A DNA stretch of 57,201 bases from contig CAZQAE010000032.1 in NCBI GenBank assembly GCA_964591275.1, forward strand, positions 1 to 57,201, given 5' to 3'. Position numbers and translations under genes: made by a program. The stretch is from G963674685 sp964591275. Lineage in GTDB: Bacteria > Lernaellota > Lernaellaia > JACKCT01. Below the pieces are notes generated by a model. That model made no database searches. It saw nothing but the letters and a program-made list of their open reading frames with translations, and was not told the origin of the DNA. This document shows, one piece after another, positions 17,751 to 25,420 of the stretch. Every line of letters begins with the position of its first letter. The first letter of the stretch is position 1.

Positions 17751-17788
17751 GGCAACTCCTTTTCGTCTCAATTGACATCACGACCCTT

Positions 17789-17823
17789 AAAAGAAAAACG
17801 GCGCTCAGGCAAGCCCCGAGCGC
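17789..17823 (-). terminator. Rho-independent terminator after the phasin-like genes
   Basis: On the minus strand a nine-pair stem (GCGCTCGGG with CCTGAGCGC, loop GCTTG, 17801-17823) is followed by CGTTTTTCTTTT. It ends the phasin transcript and separates it from queD. Confidence 0.85.
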
Positions 17824-17851
17824 ACTTCGTCAATGAAAACCGGCAAAATTG

Positions 17852-18202
17852 TCAGGCAGACAGCCCTTTTTTCAAAGTTCCGATTCTCCTGGAGAGTTGA
17901 TCGATACGCTTTGACAATTTGTCGATTTCATCTTTCGTCGGTACGCTGATCTGGTGCAGTGTCCAGCGAGAACCATCGTCAATCATATGTTCAAATTCCA
18001 CTCGTCGCTTCTCAAAACGTTTGCTGAGTTTCGACATAATTTTTTCCGCGTCAATAGGAGCGATTTTGCCGTCGTCCACGAAACGCTTTATGAAACTTGA
18101 GACGTCTTTTTCGACTTTTTGGAGGTTTGAGCGAGAGTCATCCCAAACTTTCCGGGCATACTCCGAAACGTTTTCCTGCATTTTGTTAATGTTTTCCTGC
18201 AT
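17852..18202 (-). CDS. Phasin-like granule-associated protein, short form
   Basis: A 116-residue, mostly helical protein with no signal or membrane segment. The C-terminal VPTKDEIDKLSKRIDQLSRR matches the end of the poly(hydroxyalkanoate) granule-associated protein family (PhaI/PhaF, phasin 3), with heptads that suit a coiled-coil oligomerisation zipper. Such proteins coat storage granules in the cytoplasm and control their size. It lies 12 bases after a longer paralogue with a basic tail, the same short/long pairing as phaI and phaF in pseudomonads. No polymer synthase is in the window, so granule binding is inferred. It is terminated at 17789-17823. Confidence 0.7.
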   Translation of the reverse strand: MQENINKMQENVSEYARKVWDDSRSNLQKVEKDVSSFIKRFVDDGKIAPIDAEKIMSKLSKRFEKRRVEFEHMIDDGSRWTLHQISVPTKDEIDKLSKRIDQLSRRIGTLKKGLSA

Positions 18203-18214
18203 AACCTGATCCTC

Positions 18215-18658
18215 TTATCCGGTTGTCTTGCCGGCTTTGGTTTTTGTCTTTTTTACAGCCTTTTTGGGCGTTTTTTTGGCAACACTTTTTTTAATGACGG
18301 TCTTTGCCGGGGACGCCTTTTTCCCCTGAGGCGCCTTCGTGATTTTTGATACTTCCCTGCTGAGTCGATCCACTTTTTTCGCCAACTTGCTCAATTCGCT
18401 ACGCGTCGGAAGATTCAAGGTGTTTAAGGTCTTGGCCAAACCCTCATCCATGGATTTCTCGATACTGCTGCGAAGTTCCTTGATTTTGGAGACCATTTCG
18501 TCCAATCGGTTTTTCAACTCATCTTTTGAAAGTTTCTGTTTCCCGATTTTATCCAGAACCTCTTTCAGTTCCTTTTCAACATTGCTTAGCGGCTCCGTTG
18601 CGCTCTTGATGTTGTCCTTAATGAAGTCCTGAAAACTTTTCAATACGTCCTTGGCCAT
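18215..18658 (-). CDS. Phasin-like protein with histone H1-like basic tail (PhaF-type)
   Basis: A 147-residue protein in two parts. Residues 1-105 are helical and end in LPTRSELSKLAKKVDRLSRE, clearly related to the end of the gene at 17852. Residues about 108-147 are Lys/Ala/Pro/Thr-rich (KKSVAKKTPKKAVKKTKTK), like the tail by which PhaF binds DNA and shares granules between daughter cells. It is the first gene of the pair, has a strong ribosome site (AAGGAGGA) and a consensus promoter with two direct-repeat operators upstream. Without a polymer synthase in view, a more general nucleoid or membrane role remains possible. Confidence 0.7.
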   Translation of the reverse strand: MAKDVLKSFQDFIKDNIKSATEPLSNVEKELKEVLDKIGKQKLSKDELKNRLDEMVSKIKELRSSIEKSMDEGLAKTLNTLNLPTRSELSKLAKKVDRLSREVSKITKAPQGKKASPAKTVIKKSVAKKTPKKAVKKTKTKAGKTTG

Positions 18659-18716
18659 GTTTAATCCTCCTTAAATTCTTTGCCCGTGAAGTTGATTTGC
18701 TTCCTTCCACAATCGT

Positions 18717-18745
18717 AGAATAACGCACCGCGTCATGGTTGTCAA
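18717..18745 (-). promoter_or_regulatory. Strong promoter of the phasin-like operon
   Basis: Minus-strand TTGACA (18740-18745), exactly 17 bases, TATTCT (18717-18722). The perfect -35 box and ideal spacing predict high basal expression. A copy of the repeated 12-base operator lies inside the spacer, so a bound regulator would block RNA polymerase. The start site is expected near 18710, about 50 bases before the ATG. Confidence 0.75.
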
Positions 18746-18769
18746 GAAATAAATAATGCACCGCGTCAT
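18725..18769 (-). promoter_or_regulatory. Twin direct-repeat operator at the phasin-like promoter
   Basis: The 12-base word ATGACGCGGTGC (minus strand) occurs at 18725-18736, between the -35 and -10 boxes, and again at 18758-18769, upstream of the -35 box. Start-to-start spacing is 33 bases, about three helical turns, so two proteins would sit on the same face. Similarity continues outward (an RTTATT follows both copies). A granule-sensing repressor of the PhaR kind would fit, but the word is not a PhaR site I know. Confidence 0.6.
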
Positions 18770-18861
18770 TTTTGCGAAATTCCAAGGCTCTCCTCTCCAT
18801 TTGGCATTTATCCCATATTTTTAGGAGAAGATTGGTCGATTTAAAATAGTTGGCGAAGGAT

Positions 18862-19710
18862 TTAGATGATGGGAAATTCGTCTTCCCATTTTCTTTCCAT
18901 CCGACCCAACTCCGTTAGTTGGGGAAGAAGTTTTTCAAGGATATCAAAGCGTAGCATCGAAACTGCGTCGCATTTCGCTTTACTGAGATCTGTGTGCGTT
19001 TCCAGAAACAGCGCATCGGCTCCAGCAGCAACTGCGGCTTTTGCCAAAGCGGGAACGAACTGAGGTTCGCCGCCCTTAGGATCGTCTGAAGATACGCCAT
19101 AAATTCTAATGATATGCGTCGCATCATATACAACCGGACATCCAACCAGCTCACGCATAATTGGAATACAACGCAAATCCGAAACCAGTCGGTTGTAACC
19201 AAAACAAGTGCCCCTCTCGGTAAGAAGCACCTGATTGTTGCCGGCTTGACGCAACTTCCCAACGGCGGAACTCATGGCTTCGGGCGCAAGAAACTGTCCC
19301 TTTTTCACGTTCACTGGTTTTCCGGTTTTGCCTGCGGGAATAATCAGGGAAGTTTGCTGGCAGAGATAAGCCGGGATTTGAAGGAGGTCCAAAACTTCGG
19401 CGGCTGCGGTAATCTGGTCTGTTCGGTGGATATCTGAAGTCACCGGAACCTCGAAATGCTCCTTAACCTTTTGAAGAATTCTCAATCCCTCATCCATATC
19501 CGGTCCGCTATATCCCAAAGCACTGCCTCGGTTGTCTTTTTCAAAACTGGCCTTGAAAATCCAGGGGATATCCAAACGCGTCGTGAGTTCCTTCAATCTT
19601 TCCGCGATTTCCATCACGATCTGTTCACTTTCAATCACGCAGGGACCTGCGATTAAGGCCAAGGGATTTCCTTTGCCAATAGAAATATTTCCCACGTTCA
19701 CGCAGTTCAT
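18862..19710 (-). CDS. kdsA: 3-deoxy-D-manno-octulosonate 8-phosphate synthase (KdsA)
   Basis: Condenses phosphoenolpyruvate with arabinose 5-phosphate to Kdo 8-phosphate, the first committed step to the Kdo of LPS, in the cytoplasm. The 282 residues cover the full TIM barrel. LIAGPCVIES carries the Cys that marks the metal-dependent class (E. coli KdsA has Asn there). FKASFEKDNRGS, PVTSDIHRTDQ and LTERGTCFGYN are substrate loops. VYDATHIIRIYG differs from the usual VFDATHSVQ. The ATG overlaps the stop of the small Trm112-like gene (ATGA). It is the last gene of the heptose/Kdo operon. Confidence 0.95.
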   Translation of the reverse strand: MNCVNVGNISIGKGNPLALIAGPCVIESEQIVMEIAERLKELTTRLDIPWIFKASFEKDNRGSALGYSGPDMDEGLRILQKVKEHFEVPVTSDIHRTDQITAAAEVLDLLQIPAYLCQQTSLIIPAGKTGKPVNVKKGQFLAPEAMSSAVGKLRQAGNNQVLLTERGTCFGYNRLVSDLRCIPIMRELVGCPVVYDATHIIRIYGVSSDDPKGGEPQFVPALAKAAVAAGADALFLETHTDLSKAKCDAVSMLRFDILEKLLPQLTELGRMERKWEDEFPII

Positions 19711-19883
19711 TTTTCCTCCAATTCAAGAGCCTGTGCAGGGAGCATGTTGAGGATATCTCCTTCCAACACGTAGCGAAGACAACACCGCGCGCAGTCAAAG
19801 CCGCCGTGTTCTTCCAGTCGATCCTCAAGCGCCCCTTCGCAAACGGGGCATTTCAGAATTTGGATCAATTCTCCGGGTTTCAT
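19707..19883 (-). CDS. Trm112/YcaR-family small zinc-ribbon-like protein
   Basis: A 58-residue protein that is easy to miss. It contains KCPVCEGALEDRL and GFDCARCCLRYVLEGDILNM, the CPxC...C..C pattern and the closing DIPxM-like segment of the Trm112/UPF0434 family. Cysteines 12, 15, 31 and 34 (or 35) could bind one metal. In E. coli the related ycaR lies between lpxK and kdsB, and here the gene lies between rfaE2 and kdsA, so its link with LPS genes is conserved in spirit. Its biochemical role there is unknown; elsewhere Trm112 proteins stabilise methyltransferases. It overlaps kdsA by four bases. Confidence 0.8.
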   Translation of the reverse strand: MKPGELIQILKCPVCEGALEDRLEEHGGFDCARCCLRYVLEGDILNMLPAQALELEEK

Positions 19884-19908
19884 GATTCGTCCGGTTCCTT
19901 AATGTCAA

Positions 19909-20394
19909 TTACATTATAAGCGGATTCGATTTTTTAATAACAGCAATAATATCCGTCGTGTTGTGATTTTTCGAATCTCCGGTTATTGCCACTCTCCCGC
20001 CGTATTGACGCACGTCGTCTACTTCCGGAACATTTTCCATGGTATAATCCGTGCCCTTGGCGTGCACATGAGGTTTTAGCTCCAAAAGAAGTTTCGACAC
20101 CTTTAAATCGTCGAAACTGGTCACGTAATCCACACCTTCCACAGACGAGATAATATCCATCCTGTCTTCCAGGCAAAGCACCGGGCGCCCCTCGCCTTTC
20201 AACTGCCGGACGGAATGATCAGAGTTTAAGGCGACAACCAGAATGTCTCCCTCATTCGCCGCGCCACGAAGATAGCGCAAATGCCCCACGTGAAGAAGGT
20301 CGAAGGCGCCGTTAGCCAGCACAATAATTTTTCCCGCGGCCTTATGACGCGCAACGACTTTATTCAACTCGGAATGCGTTAGGATTAGCGCCAT
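19909..20394 (-). CDS. rfaE2: D-glycero-beta-D-manno-heptose 1-phosphate adenylyltransferase (RfaE2/HldE C-domain)
   Basis: Activates heptose 1-phosphate with ATP to ADP-D-glycero-beta-D-manno-heptose, the penultimate precursor of the LPS inner-core heptose. The 161 residues form one nucleotidyltransferase domain: ANGAFDLLHVGHLRYL holds the HxGH motif (35-38), then ALNSDHSVRQLKG and the late TTDIIAVI. In E. coli this domain is fused to the kinase as HldE; here the kinase is a separate gene 40 bases upstream. I chose the ATG at 20394 because MALILTHSEL aligns with the family N-terminus, although neither it nor the TTG at 20418 has a strong ribosome site. Confidence 0.92.
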   Translation of the reverse strand: MALILTHSELNKVVARHKAAGKIIVLANGAFDLLHVGHLRYLRGAANEGDILVVALNSDHSVRQLKGEGRPVLCLEDRMDIISSVEGVDYVTSFDDLKVSKLLLELKPHVHAKGTDYTMENVPEVDDVRQYGGRVAITGDSKNHNTTDIIAVIKKSNPLIM

Positions 20395-20433
20395 GTCACA
20401 CACCGGCTGTTTGCACAAAGGTTGAGGAGAGCA

Positions 20434-21441
20434 TTAGAGCCAAGGGTTTTCCCTTCTTAGGGCGTCGATTATCTCTTGCCGTGAAACCGTGGCGGTTCCA
20501 TTTTTCATAACAACAAGACCGCCGGCCACGTTCGCCAGAACCGTGGCTTCATACGCAGACGCCCCAACGCAACACGCCGCAGAAAACACAGCCATAACAG
20601 TGTCTCCGGCGCCGGTTACGTCGGAGATTTCGTCAGAGCCGAAAATAGGGATCATTTTCACTGAGTCGCCTTCGAAGAGCGCCATGCCCTTTTTCCCTCG
20701 CGTGATAAGAACTGTTTTTGACTCCGTCATCCTTATAATCTCACGACCGACCTCAATAAGGTCATCTTCATCACGCACGTCAATACCCGTAGCCTCCTGT
20801 GCTTCAGGTTCATTGGGCGTCACGGCAAAAGGTTTATTAAAACGGCCAAGGCGATATCGAGAATCAATCAAGACCTTCAGTGATGTTTGGTCTGAGATTT
20901 CATTTAACCGTTTGATGACTTCGTTTGTTATCACGCCGTAGTCGTAGTCGGACACCACGATGGCGTCGACATTGCCGGAAAGGGAGTCGAGCGAGTGAAT
21001 CAGAGCATCCCGGGTTTCGCATTTCACCGGCGTTCTTGTACCGCGATCTATTCTGACGATCTGCTGAAATGTCGTGTGCAAACCGCTGCCCAAAATTCTC
21101 TGCTTTGTTGTTGTTGCTTCGGCTGCGTCGCACACGACGTGCGTCGTGTCGATATTCATTTCCTCAAAGCGCTTCAGTATCTGATGCCCCGCATCATCGT
21201 CGCCGACAACGCCGATCGGTATGGGCTTGGCGCCGAGCGCCCGGATATTGTTGATCCCATTGGCAGCGCCGCCAAGAAACATCTTTTCCTCCTGGTGTTC
21301 CAGAACCAGAACCGGGGCTTCTCGGCTGACGCGCTTTGTTTGTCCAAGCAAAAAGAAATCAGCGACAAAATCGCCAATAACGGCGATCTTCAGGGAGCTA
21401 AAGTCGCCAAGCAATCCTATCAGGCGCTCAGTATCGTGCAT
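20434..21441 (-). CDS. hldA: D-glycero-beta-D-manno-heptose-7-phosphate kinase (RfaE1/HldA)
   Basis: Phosphorylates heptose 7-phosphate at C1 to the 1,7-bisphosphate, which GmhB then dephosphorylates. A 335-residue PfkB/ribokinase-family enzyme. The N-terminal AVIGDFVADFFLLG and GGAANGINNIRALGA bind the sugar, VTPNEPEAQEATG and LITRGKKGMALFE are conserved, and DVTGAGDTV (274-282) gives the anion hole and catalytic Asp280. Its ATG overlaps the gmhB stop by one base (TAATG), so the order of genes follows the order of coupling rather than reaction order. Confidence 0.94.
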   Translation of the reverse strand: MHDTERLIGLLGDFSSLKIAVIGDFVADFFLLGQTKRVSREAPVLVLEHQEEKMFLGGAANGINNIRALGAKPIPIGVVGDDDAGHQILKRFEEMNIDTTHVVCDAAEATTTKQRILGSGLHTTFQQIVRIDRGTRTPVKCETRDALIHSLDSLSGNVDAIVVSDYDYGVITNEVIKRLNEISDQTSLKVLIDSRYRLGRFNKPFAVTPNEPEAQEATGIDVRDEDDLIEVGREIIRMTESKTVLITRGKKGMALFEGDSVKMIPIFGSDEISDVTGAGDTVMAVFSAACCVGASAYEATVLANVAGGLVVMKNGTATVSRQEIIDALRRENPWL

Positions 21442-22019
21442 TATAATCCCAGATTTTTTAATACGTAATCCACAACATCCGTTAAATCCTCGGCGATCAG
21501 ATCAGGCATCCGGTCCCAGCTTTCTTGAAACCATTGAAGCTCGCCTCGTCCATAGCCCGTCATGACGAGAATTCCTTTCCCGTTCATGGCGAAACCCAAC
21601 TGCGCATCGGAGTATTTGTCTCCGACCATAAACGAGTTCCAAAGATCAAGATCAAGCTCTGCTGCGGCTTGGTCCACCATGCCCGTTTTCGGCTTTCTAC
21701 AATCGCACTCGACATCAAACTCCGGCACATTTGATCCCTTCAAGTGAGGGCAATAATATATCGCGTCGAAATGAGCTCCCTTCAATTCATACTGCCTTGA
21801 CAGTTCCGCGTTAACTTCATCGATCAGTGATTGGGGAAAATACCCTCGCGCTGCGCCGGCCTGATTGCTGACAATAACCACGGGGATGCCCGCATCGTTC
21901 AGGCGTCTGACGGCTTCAGGACCACCCGAAATCGCTTCGATCCGGCGAACGTGATTGACATAGCCCACTTCTCGGCTCAACGTCCCGTCGCGATCAAAAA
22001 ACACCGCAGGTTGACTCAC
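21441..22019 (-). CDS. gmhB: D-glycero-beta-D-manno-heptose-1,7-bisphosphate 7-phosphatase (GmhB)
   Basis: HAD-superfamily phosphatase that removes the 7-phosphate from heptose 1,7-bisphosphate. Of 192 residues, FFDRDGTLS contains the nucleophile Asp and the acid/base Asp, VSNQAGAARGYF is motif II, RKPKTGM motif III and VGDKYSDAQLG motif IV. The zinc-binding insert CPHLKG...CDCRKP is typical of GmhB. I chose the GTG at 22019, which has AAAGGAG at the right distance and makes a GTGA overlap with the lpxK stop; the longer frame would run far into lpxK. No gmhA isomerase is seen in the window. Confidence 0.93.
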   Translation of the reverse strand: MSQPAVFFDRDGTLSREVGYVNHVRRIEAISGGPEAVRRLNDAGIPVVIVSNQAGAARGYFPQSLIDEVNAELSRQYELKGAHFDAIYYCPHLKGSNVPEFDVECDCRKPKTGMVDQAAAELDLDLWNSFMVGDKYSDAQLGFAMNGKGILVMTGYGRGELQWFQESWDRMPDLIAEDLTDVVDYVLKNLGL

Positions 22020-23095
22020 AATTTCTCCTTTATCAGATCGTCCACAATCTTGATATCGCTTTCTACAAGATGGGGGCGCACGACGCAAGCGACAATGCGG
22101 CCATCAAACTTTGACAATCGCTCCGGCAGCTTTACAAAATCTTTTTCCGTACACACGTGAAATGACGCCTTGGGCCACGAACTCATTTCCGATTCACGCC
22201 AGTTTTCATGGTCGCCCTTTTGGCTTGTGGCGACAATGCGATAACCTGCCCTTTTTAGCATCCCAAAGAAACTCTCCGGTTGCGCCGTTGCGGCGAAAGC
22301 ATGAATGTCCGATCCCTGAAGCTCGCGGGCTTCAATCATTTTTCCGTCGCGCAGATCACGAAATCCTTCAACCTGATAATGCCAGTGGATGATCGATCCA
22401 TCAAAGCCCACGCCGTAAGCAATGCCGTCAATGTCTTCACGCACGCCTAGACTATCATTGATGAAAATAAGGCTGGCTCTTTTGAGCGCCGACAGCGGTT
22501 CTCGTAAAGGACCTAAAGGCAGAGTCTGGTGATTTCCAAAGCCCGCGTCGCCGCTTATGCAAAGAAAATTTAACTGTCTTCTTAAGCGCAAATGTTGAAA
22601 TGCGTCGTCGCAGACCGCCACGTCAGCGTCGGTTTTACTTCCTGCGTAGTCGATGGCTTCAGGTCTTTTTGCCCCTATAATCACCGGAACGCCGACGAGG
22701 GATTTCGCCATCATAACCGGTTCGTCGCCAGCCTTTTGGGCGCTGAGCAATGTTTTGGTCCCGTCTGAAACCAAAGCAATTCGCCCCTCATATTCCCCCT
22801 TATAACCGCGAGAAATGATGACCGGTTTTCGCCCGGCGGCGCGCAGTCTTTCGGCAACAAACATTGTGATGGGAGTTTTCCCCGCGCCGCCGACTGTCAG
22901 GTTGCCGATGGAAATAGCGGGAAGACAAGGCTCGACAGATTTTAAAAGGCCACAGCTGTATGCCCATCCCCGTAAACACATGAAGCACCCATACAGAAGG
23001 GAAAGGAAATAAACAGGCAACCACAGGGCTATTAAACACCGCGAAAGAGGGGGGCGGTAAAAAAAGCGGACTACGTGCTGCGTAACCTTCAACAT
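22016..23095 (-). CDS. lpxK: Tetraacyldisaccharide 4'-kinase (LpxK)
   Basis: Phosphorylates the 4' position of the lipid A disaccharide at the inner face of the cytoplasmic membrane, the sixth lipid A step. The 359 residues begin with a hydrophobic stretch (about 20-45) that anchors the enzyme, followed by the P-loop GNLTVGGAGKTP (64-75). SRGYKGEYEG, GDEPVMMAKSL and CDDAFQHLRLRR are the other LpxK hallmarks. I chose the ATG at 23095, which matches the family N-terminus; an upstream TTG at 23134 would add an arginine-rich lead. It is the first gene of the heptose/Kdo cluster and overlaps gmhB by four bases. Confidence 0.93.
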   Translation of the reverse strand: MLKVTQHVVRFFYRPPLSRCLIALWLPVYFLSLLYGCFMCLRGWAYSCGLLKSVEPCLPAISIGNLTVGGAGKTPITMFVAERLRAAGRKPVIISRGYKGEYEGRIALVSDGTKTLLSAQKAGDEPVMMAKSLVGVPVIIGAKRPEAIDYAGSKTDADVAVCDDAFQHLRLRRQLNFLCISGDAGFGNHQTLPLGPLREPLSALKRASLIFINDSLGVREDIDGIAYGVGFDGSIIHWHYQVEGFRDLRDGKMIEARELQGSDIHAFAATAQPESFFGMLKRAGYRIVATSQKGDHENWRESEMSSWPKASFHVCTEKDFVKLPERLSKFDGRIVACVVRPHLVESDIKIVDDLIKEKL

Positions 23096-23219
23096 GCCCC
23101 TGCCGATCGTTGGGTCTTCCGGGCGTTGCCCCAACCCCCTGTTATTATCTGAATGGCGCTACGAATAACCTGCATGGCATGCCGACCCGCCAGTGCAAAG
23201 TGAATTGCATGGATCTGAG

Positions 23220-23540
23220 TTATTCGGGATTTCTGAATATGAAGAAAAGCGATTTCATCACGCTGACATTTTCCGGCGCCATCAATTGCTCCAATTCGCC
23301 GTCATCAAGGTAAATACCCTGACAATTGGAACATTTGTCGATTTTCACACCCTTAAAATCGATTTCGATAAGTTCCATGCCGCACTTCGGACAGTGCATA
23401 TAATGCTTTTCTTTCAACTCGGCGCGTGTTTTGCTCTCCATCGCCAACTGCTGCTTGTGGAAGATTTTCTTTCGCTTCTCAAATTCCTGACGGGCGAAAT
23501 ATTCTTCTTCTTTTGAAACATTCTTCATATTTGTCGTCAC
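23220..23540 (-). CDS. TFIIB-type zinc-ribbon protein
   Basis: A 106-residue protein. Residues 5-46 are charged and probably helical. The C-terminal half is a zinc ribbon, HCPKCGMELIEI and IDKCSNCQGIYLDDGELE, with Cys50, Cys53, Cys70 and Cys73 as ligands. This is the bacterial zf-TFIIB family, whose members are widespread and mostly uncharacterised. The start is GTG with AAGGAG eight bases upstream. It has its own promoter (23590-23617) and lies 124 bases before lpxK, so it may or may not be cotranscribed with the LPS genes. No function can be assigned. Confidence 0.75.
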   Translation of the reverse strand: MTTNMKNVSKEEEYFARQEFEKRKKIFHKQQLAMESKTRAELKEKHYMHCPKCGMELIEIDFKGVKIDKCSNCQGIYLDDGELEQLMAPENVSVMKSLFFIFRNPE

Positions 23541-23589
23541 GCTTCCGACTCCTTCGGTTGATGGTCAGCCAAATATCTAAGCTATGCGA

Positions 23590-23617
23590 ATTATAGCAAC
23601 TTCGCACAATCAATCAA
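23590..23617 (-). promoter_or_regulatory. Candidate promoter of the zinc-ribbon gene
   Basis: Minus-strand TTGATT (23612-23617), 16 bases, and a perfect TATAAT (23590-23595). It lies about 50 bases before the GTG at 23540 and may also feed the LPS operon downstream. Confidence 0.55.
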
Positions 23618-23644
23618 TCCAGGCTCCGATTGAAACTGTGTCAT

Positions 23645-25420
23645 CTAGCGCCACCAGTTCTTTGAAATCGGTTTTGCATCGCGAAATTTATAAACTACGA
23701 ACTCGTCCATTTCCCGGTCTTTGTCGAAATTGGCTGAAATAATTCTTTCAATATCACCCAAGCGATCTTGCGGTATCATGCCAGGCCTGAAAACGAGATA
23801 GGCAAAACCCGCCTCCGCCAATTTCCGAACTCCCTCAACCGGATCGCCTGGAGCGATGGCTTCATCGGCCAAGATGCCATGAATGTATCGATAAAATGAG
23901 TTGCCGCGAACCGTCCGCGACATGCCTTCAAGGCTATAAGGGATCGGACGATTATGTATGGTTTGCCAATAAAATATCTCGCCCGGAAAAAGCCCCGTTC
24001 CGGCTTTTAGATCAGGAAAATCCAAGACCGCGAAATCGCCGGGAATATCCTTTAGATATTGAGCCGCTGTTATATTTGGTTTTGGCGATGTTGGAATCGG
24101 CCACGGGGCGGGACTGAGGATGGCCACTTCCATGACGATCAACACCGGCAATGCGAAGGTGAATTTCGCCGCCTTGTTGCCATAAGCGTCAAGAATCCAT
24201 TGAACGCCGAAGCCGGCGCCGACCGAAAGGAAAAACATGACCATTATCGCAAATCGATCCACGGAGTGAATCGTCACATTGAATAAGGGGAAGGCATAAT
24301 ACATCGCAATGTACACAGGATTGTACATGGCCAAACCCGTGCGCGCATGCCCGGAGTGAATAAGAGGACCGAGAGAAAAAAGAAAAAACGCGCAGGCTCC
24401 CACGGCGTAGGGCCAGGAGCGTTTCCAGTTTTTCAAAAAGCCAATAAAGGCCAGCGTCAGGGCAAGGTAACCCGCATAGGAGACGTATAGAAGTTTATCG
24501 ACAAATTCATCAGTGCGCAGTCCGTAAGGCCCTGGCAGAAAATAATCAATCCAGGCGAAGCTGGTCAGCGCCGGTTCGTTCCACGGTGCCGGTCCGGTAG
24601 GGAAAAGCGACATCGGTCGCGCATAAACAACCTCATCGCCATGCACCGCGCTTCTCACTAATAGAAACAAGGGCACAGCGCTCAATCCGGCCACCGCCAT
24701 AAAAGCCAGGGCTCTTTTGAGCATCGCCCTATCCACTGGAAATAATGGCGCGCTTTTTTTTCTGGCGCTGCGCCATGCGAGCGCCGCGATTCCGATGACG
24801 ATTCCGAATGTATAAAGCCCGAGATATATTCCGTAACTCCAACACGCGAAACCGGCCAGGACGATCAAGAGCCCGGAAAGAAGTGCGGCGGCAAAGGAGC
24901 CACGATACGCTTTGCGAAAAACGAGGGCATATAAGGGTATGAAGAAGATAACCTGCGTCTCGGCGACGCCTGATGCGATGGGAAAAGAAAGCATATACGG
25001 AGAAAATGCGTAGATCACCGCAGATGTCAGCGCGCCGCGCATACCGACGCCCAGATCCCGGACAAGCAGCAACATGGCCAATGCGGCGAGGAAGACATTG
25101 AACAATACGATGGTGTTGAAAGCGGCAATCGGCTTTAGAAAAGTCCGTAACGGCAAAGTGAGTATCGCATTGAAAAAGTCAAGGCACCAAAAGGACCCTC
25201 CATCCGGAAAATTCATTCGGTCGGACATGACTGGAAAGCGATGGTGATTAGTGAGGTTGTCAACAACCCACCACTGTCCCCAAACATGCTTATAGGCGTC
25301 CGCGTCCTGATGCCCAAGTATTTCCTGAGATGGATGCCTAAGGCTGGGAGCAAAAAACACCGCCATGAGGATCAGGACAAACAGCATCACGAAAATCAGG
25401 CGCCGACCGGAAAATGTCAC
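23645..25420 (-). CDS. GT-C-like polytopic membrane protein
   Basis: A 591-residue protein with about ten or more membrane helices and a soluble C-terminal part from about residue 450. An early extracytoplasmic loop holds GHQDADAYKHVWGQWW, the acidic position that serves as metal or sugar site in GT-C glycosyltransferases, which use polyprenyl-phosphate sugars outside the membrane. I cannot name the family. The start is GTG, overlapping by four bases (GTGA) the stop of the TPR-containing SGNH hydrolase, so the two are made together and may act on the same surface glycan or lipid. The acceptor and donor are unknown. Confidence 0.7.
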   Translation of the reverse strand: MTFSGRRLIFVMLFVLILMAVFFAPSLRHPSQEILGHQDADAYKHVWGQWWVVDNLTNHHRFPVMSDRMNFPDGGSFWCLDFFNAILTLPLRTFLKPIAAFNTIVLFNVFLAALAMLLLVRDLGVGMRGALTSAVIYAFSPYMLSFPIASGVAETQVIFFIPLYALVFRKAYRGSFAAALLSGLLIVLAGFACWSYGIYLGLYTFGIVIGIAALAWRSARKKSAPLFPVDRAMLKRALAFMAVAGLSAVPLFLLVRSAVHGDEVVYARPMSLFPTGPAPWNEPALTSFAWIDYFLPGPYGLRTDEFVDKLLYVSYAGYLALTLAFIGFLKNWKRSWPYAVGACAFFLFSLGPLIHSGHARTGLAMYNPVYIAMYYAFPLFNVTIHSVDRFAIMVMFFLSVGAGFGVQWILDAYGNKAAKFTFALPVLIVMEVAILSPAPWPIPTSPKPNITAAQYLKDIPGDFAVLDFPDLKAGTGLFPGEIFYWQTIHNRPIPYSLEGMSRTVRGNSFYRYIHGILADEAIAPGDPVEGVRKLAEAGFAYLVFRPGMIPQDRLGDIERIISANFDKDREMDEFVVYKFRDAKPISKNWWR

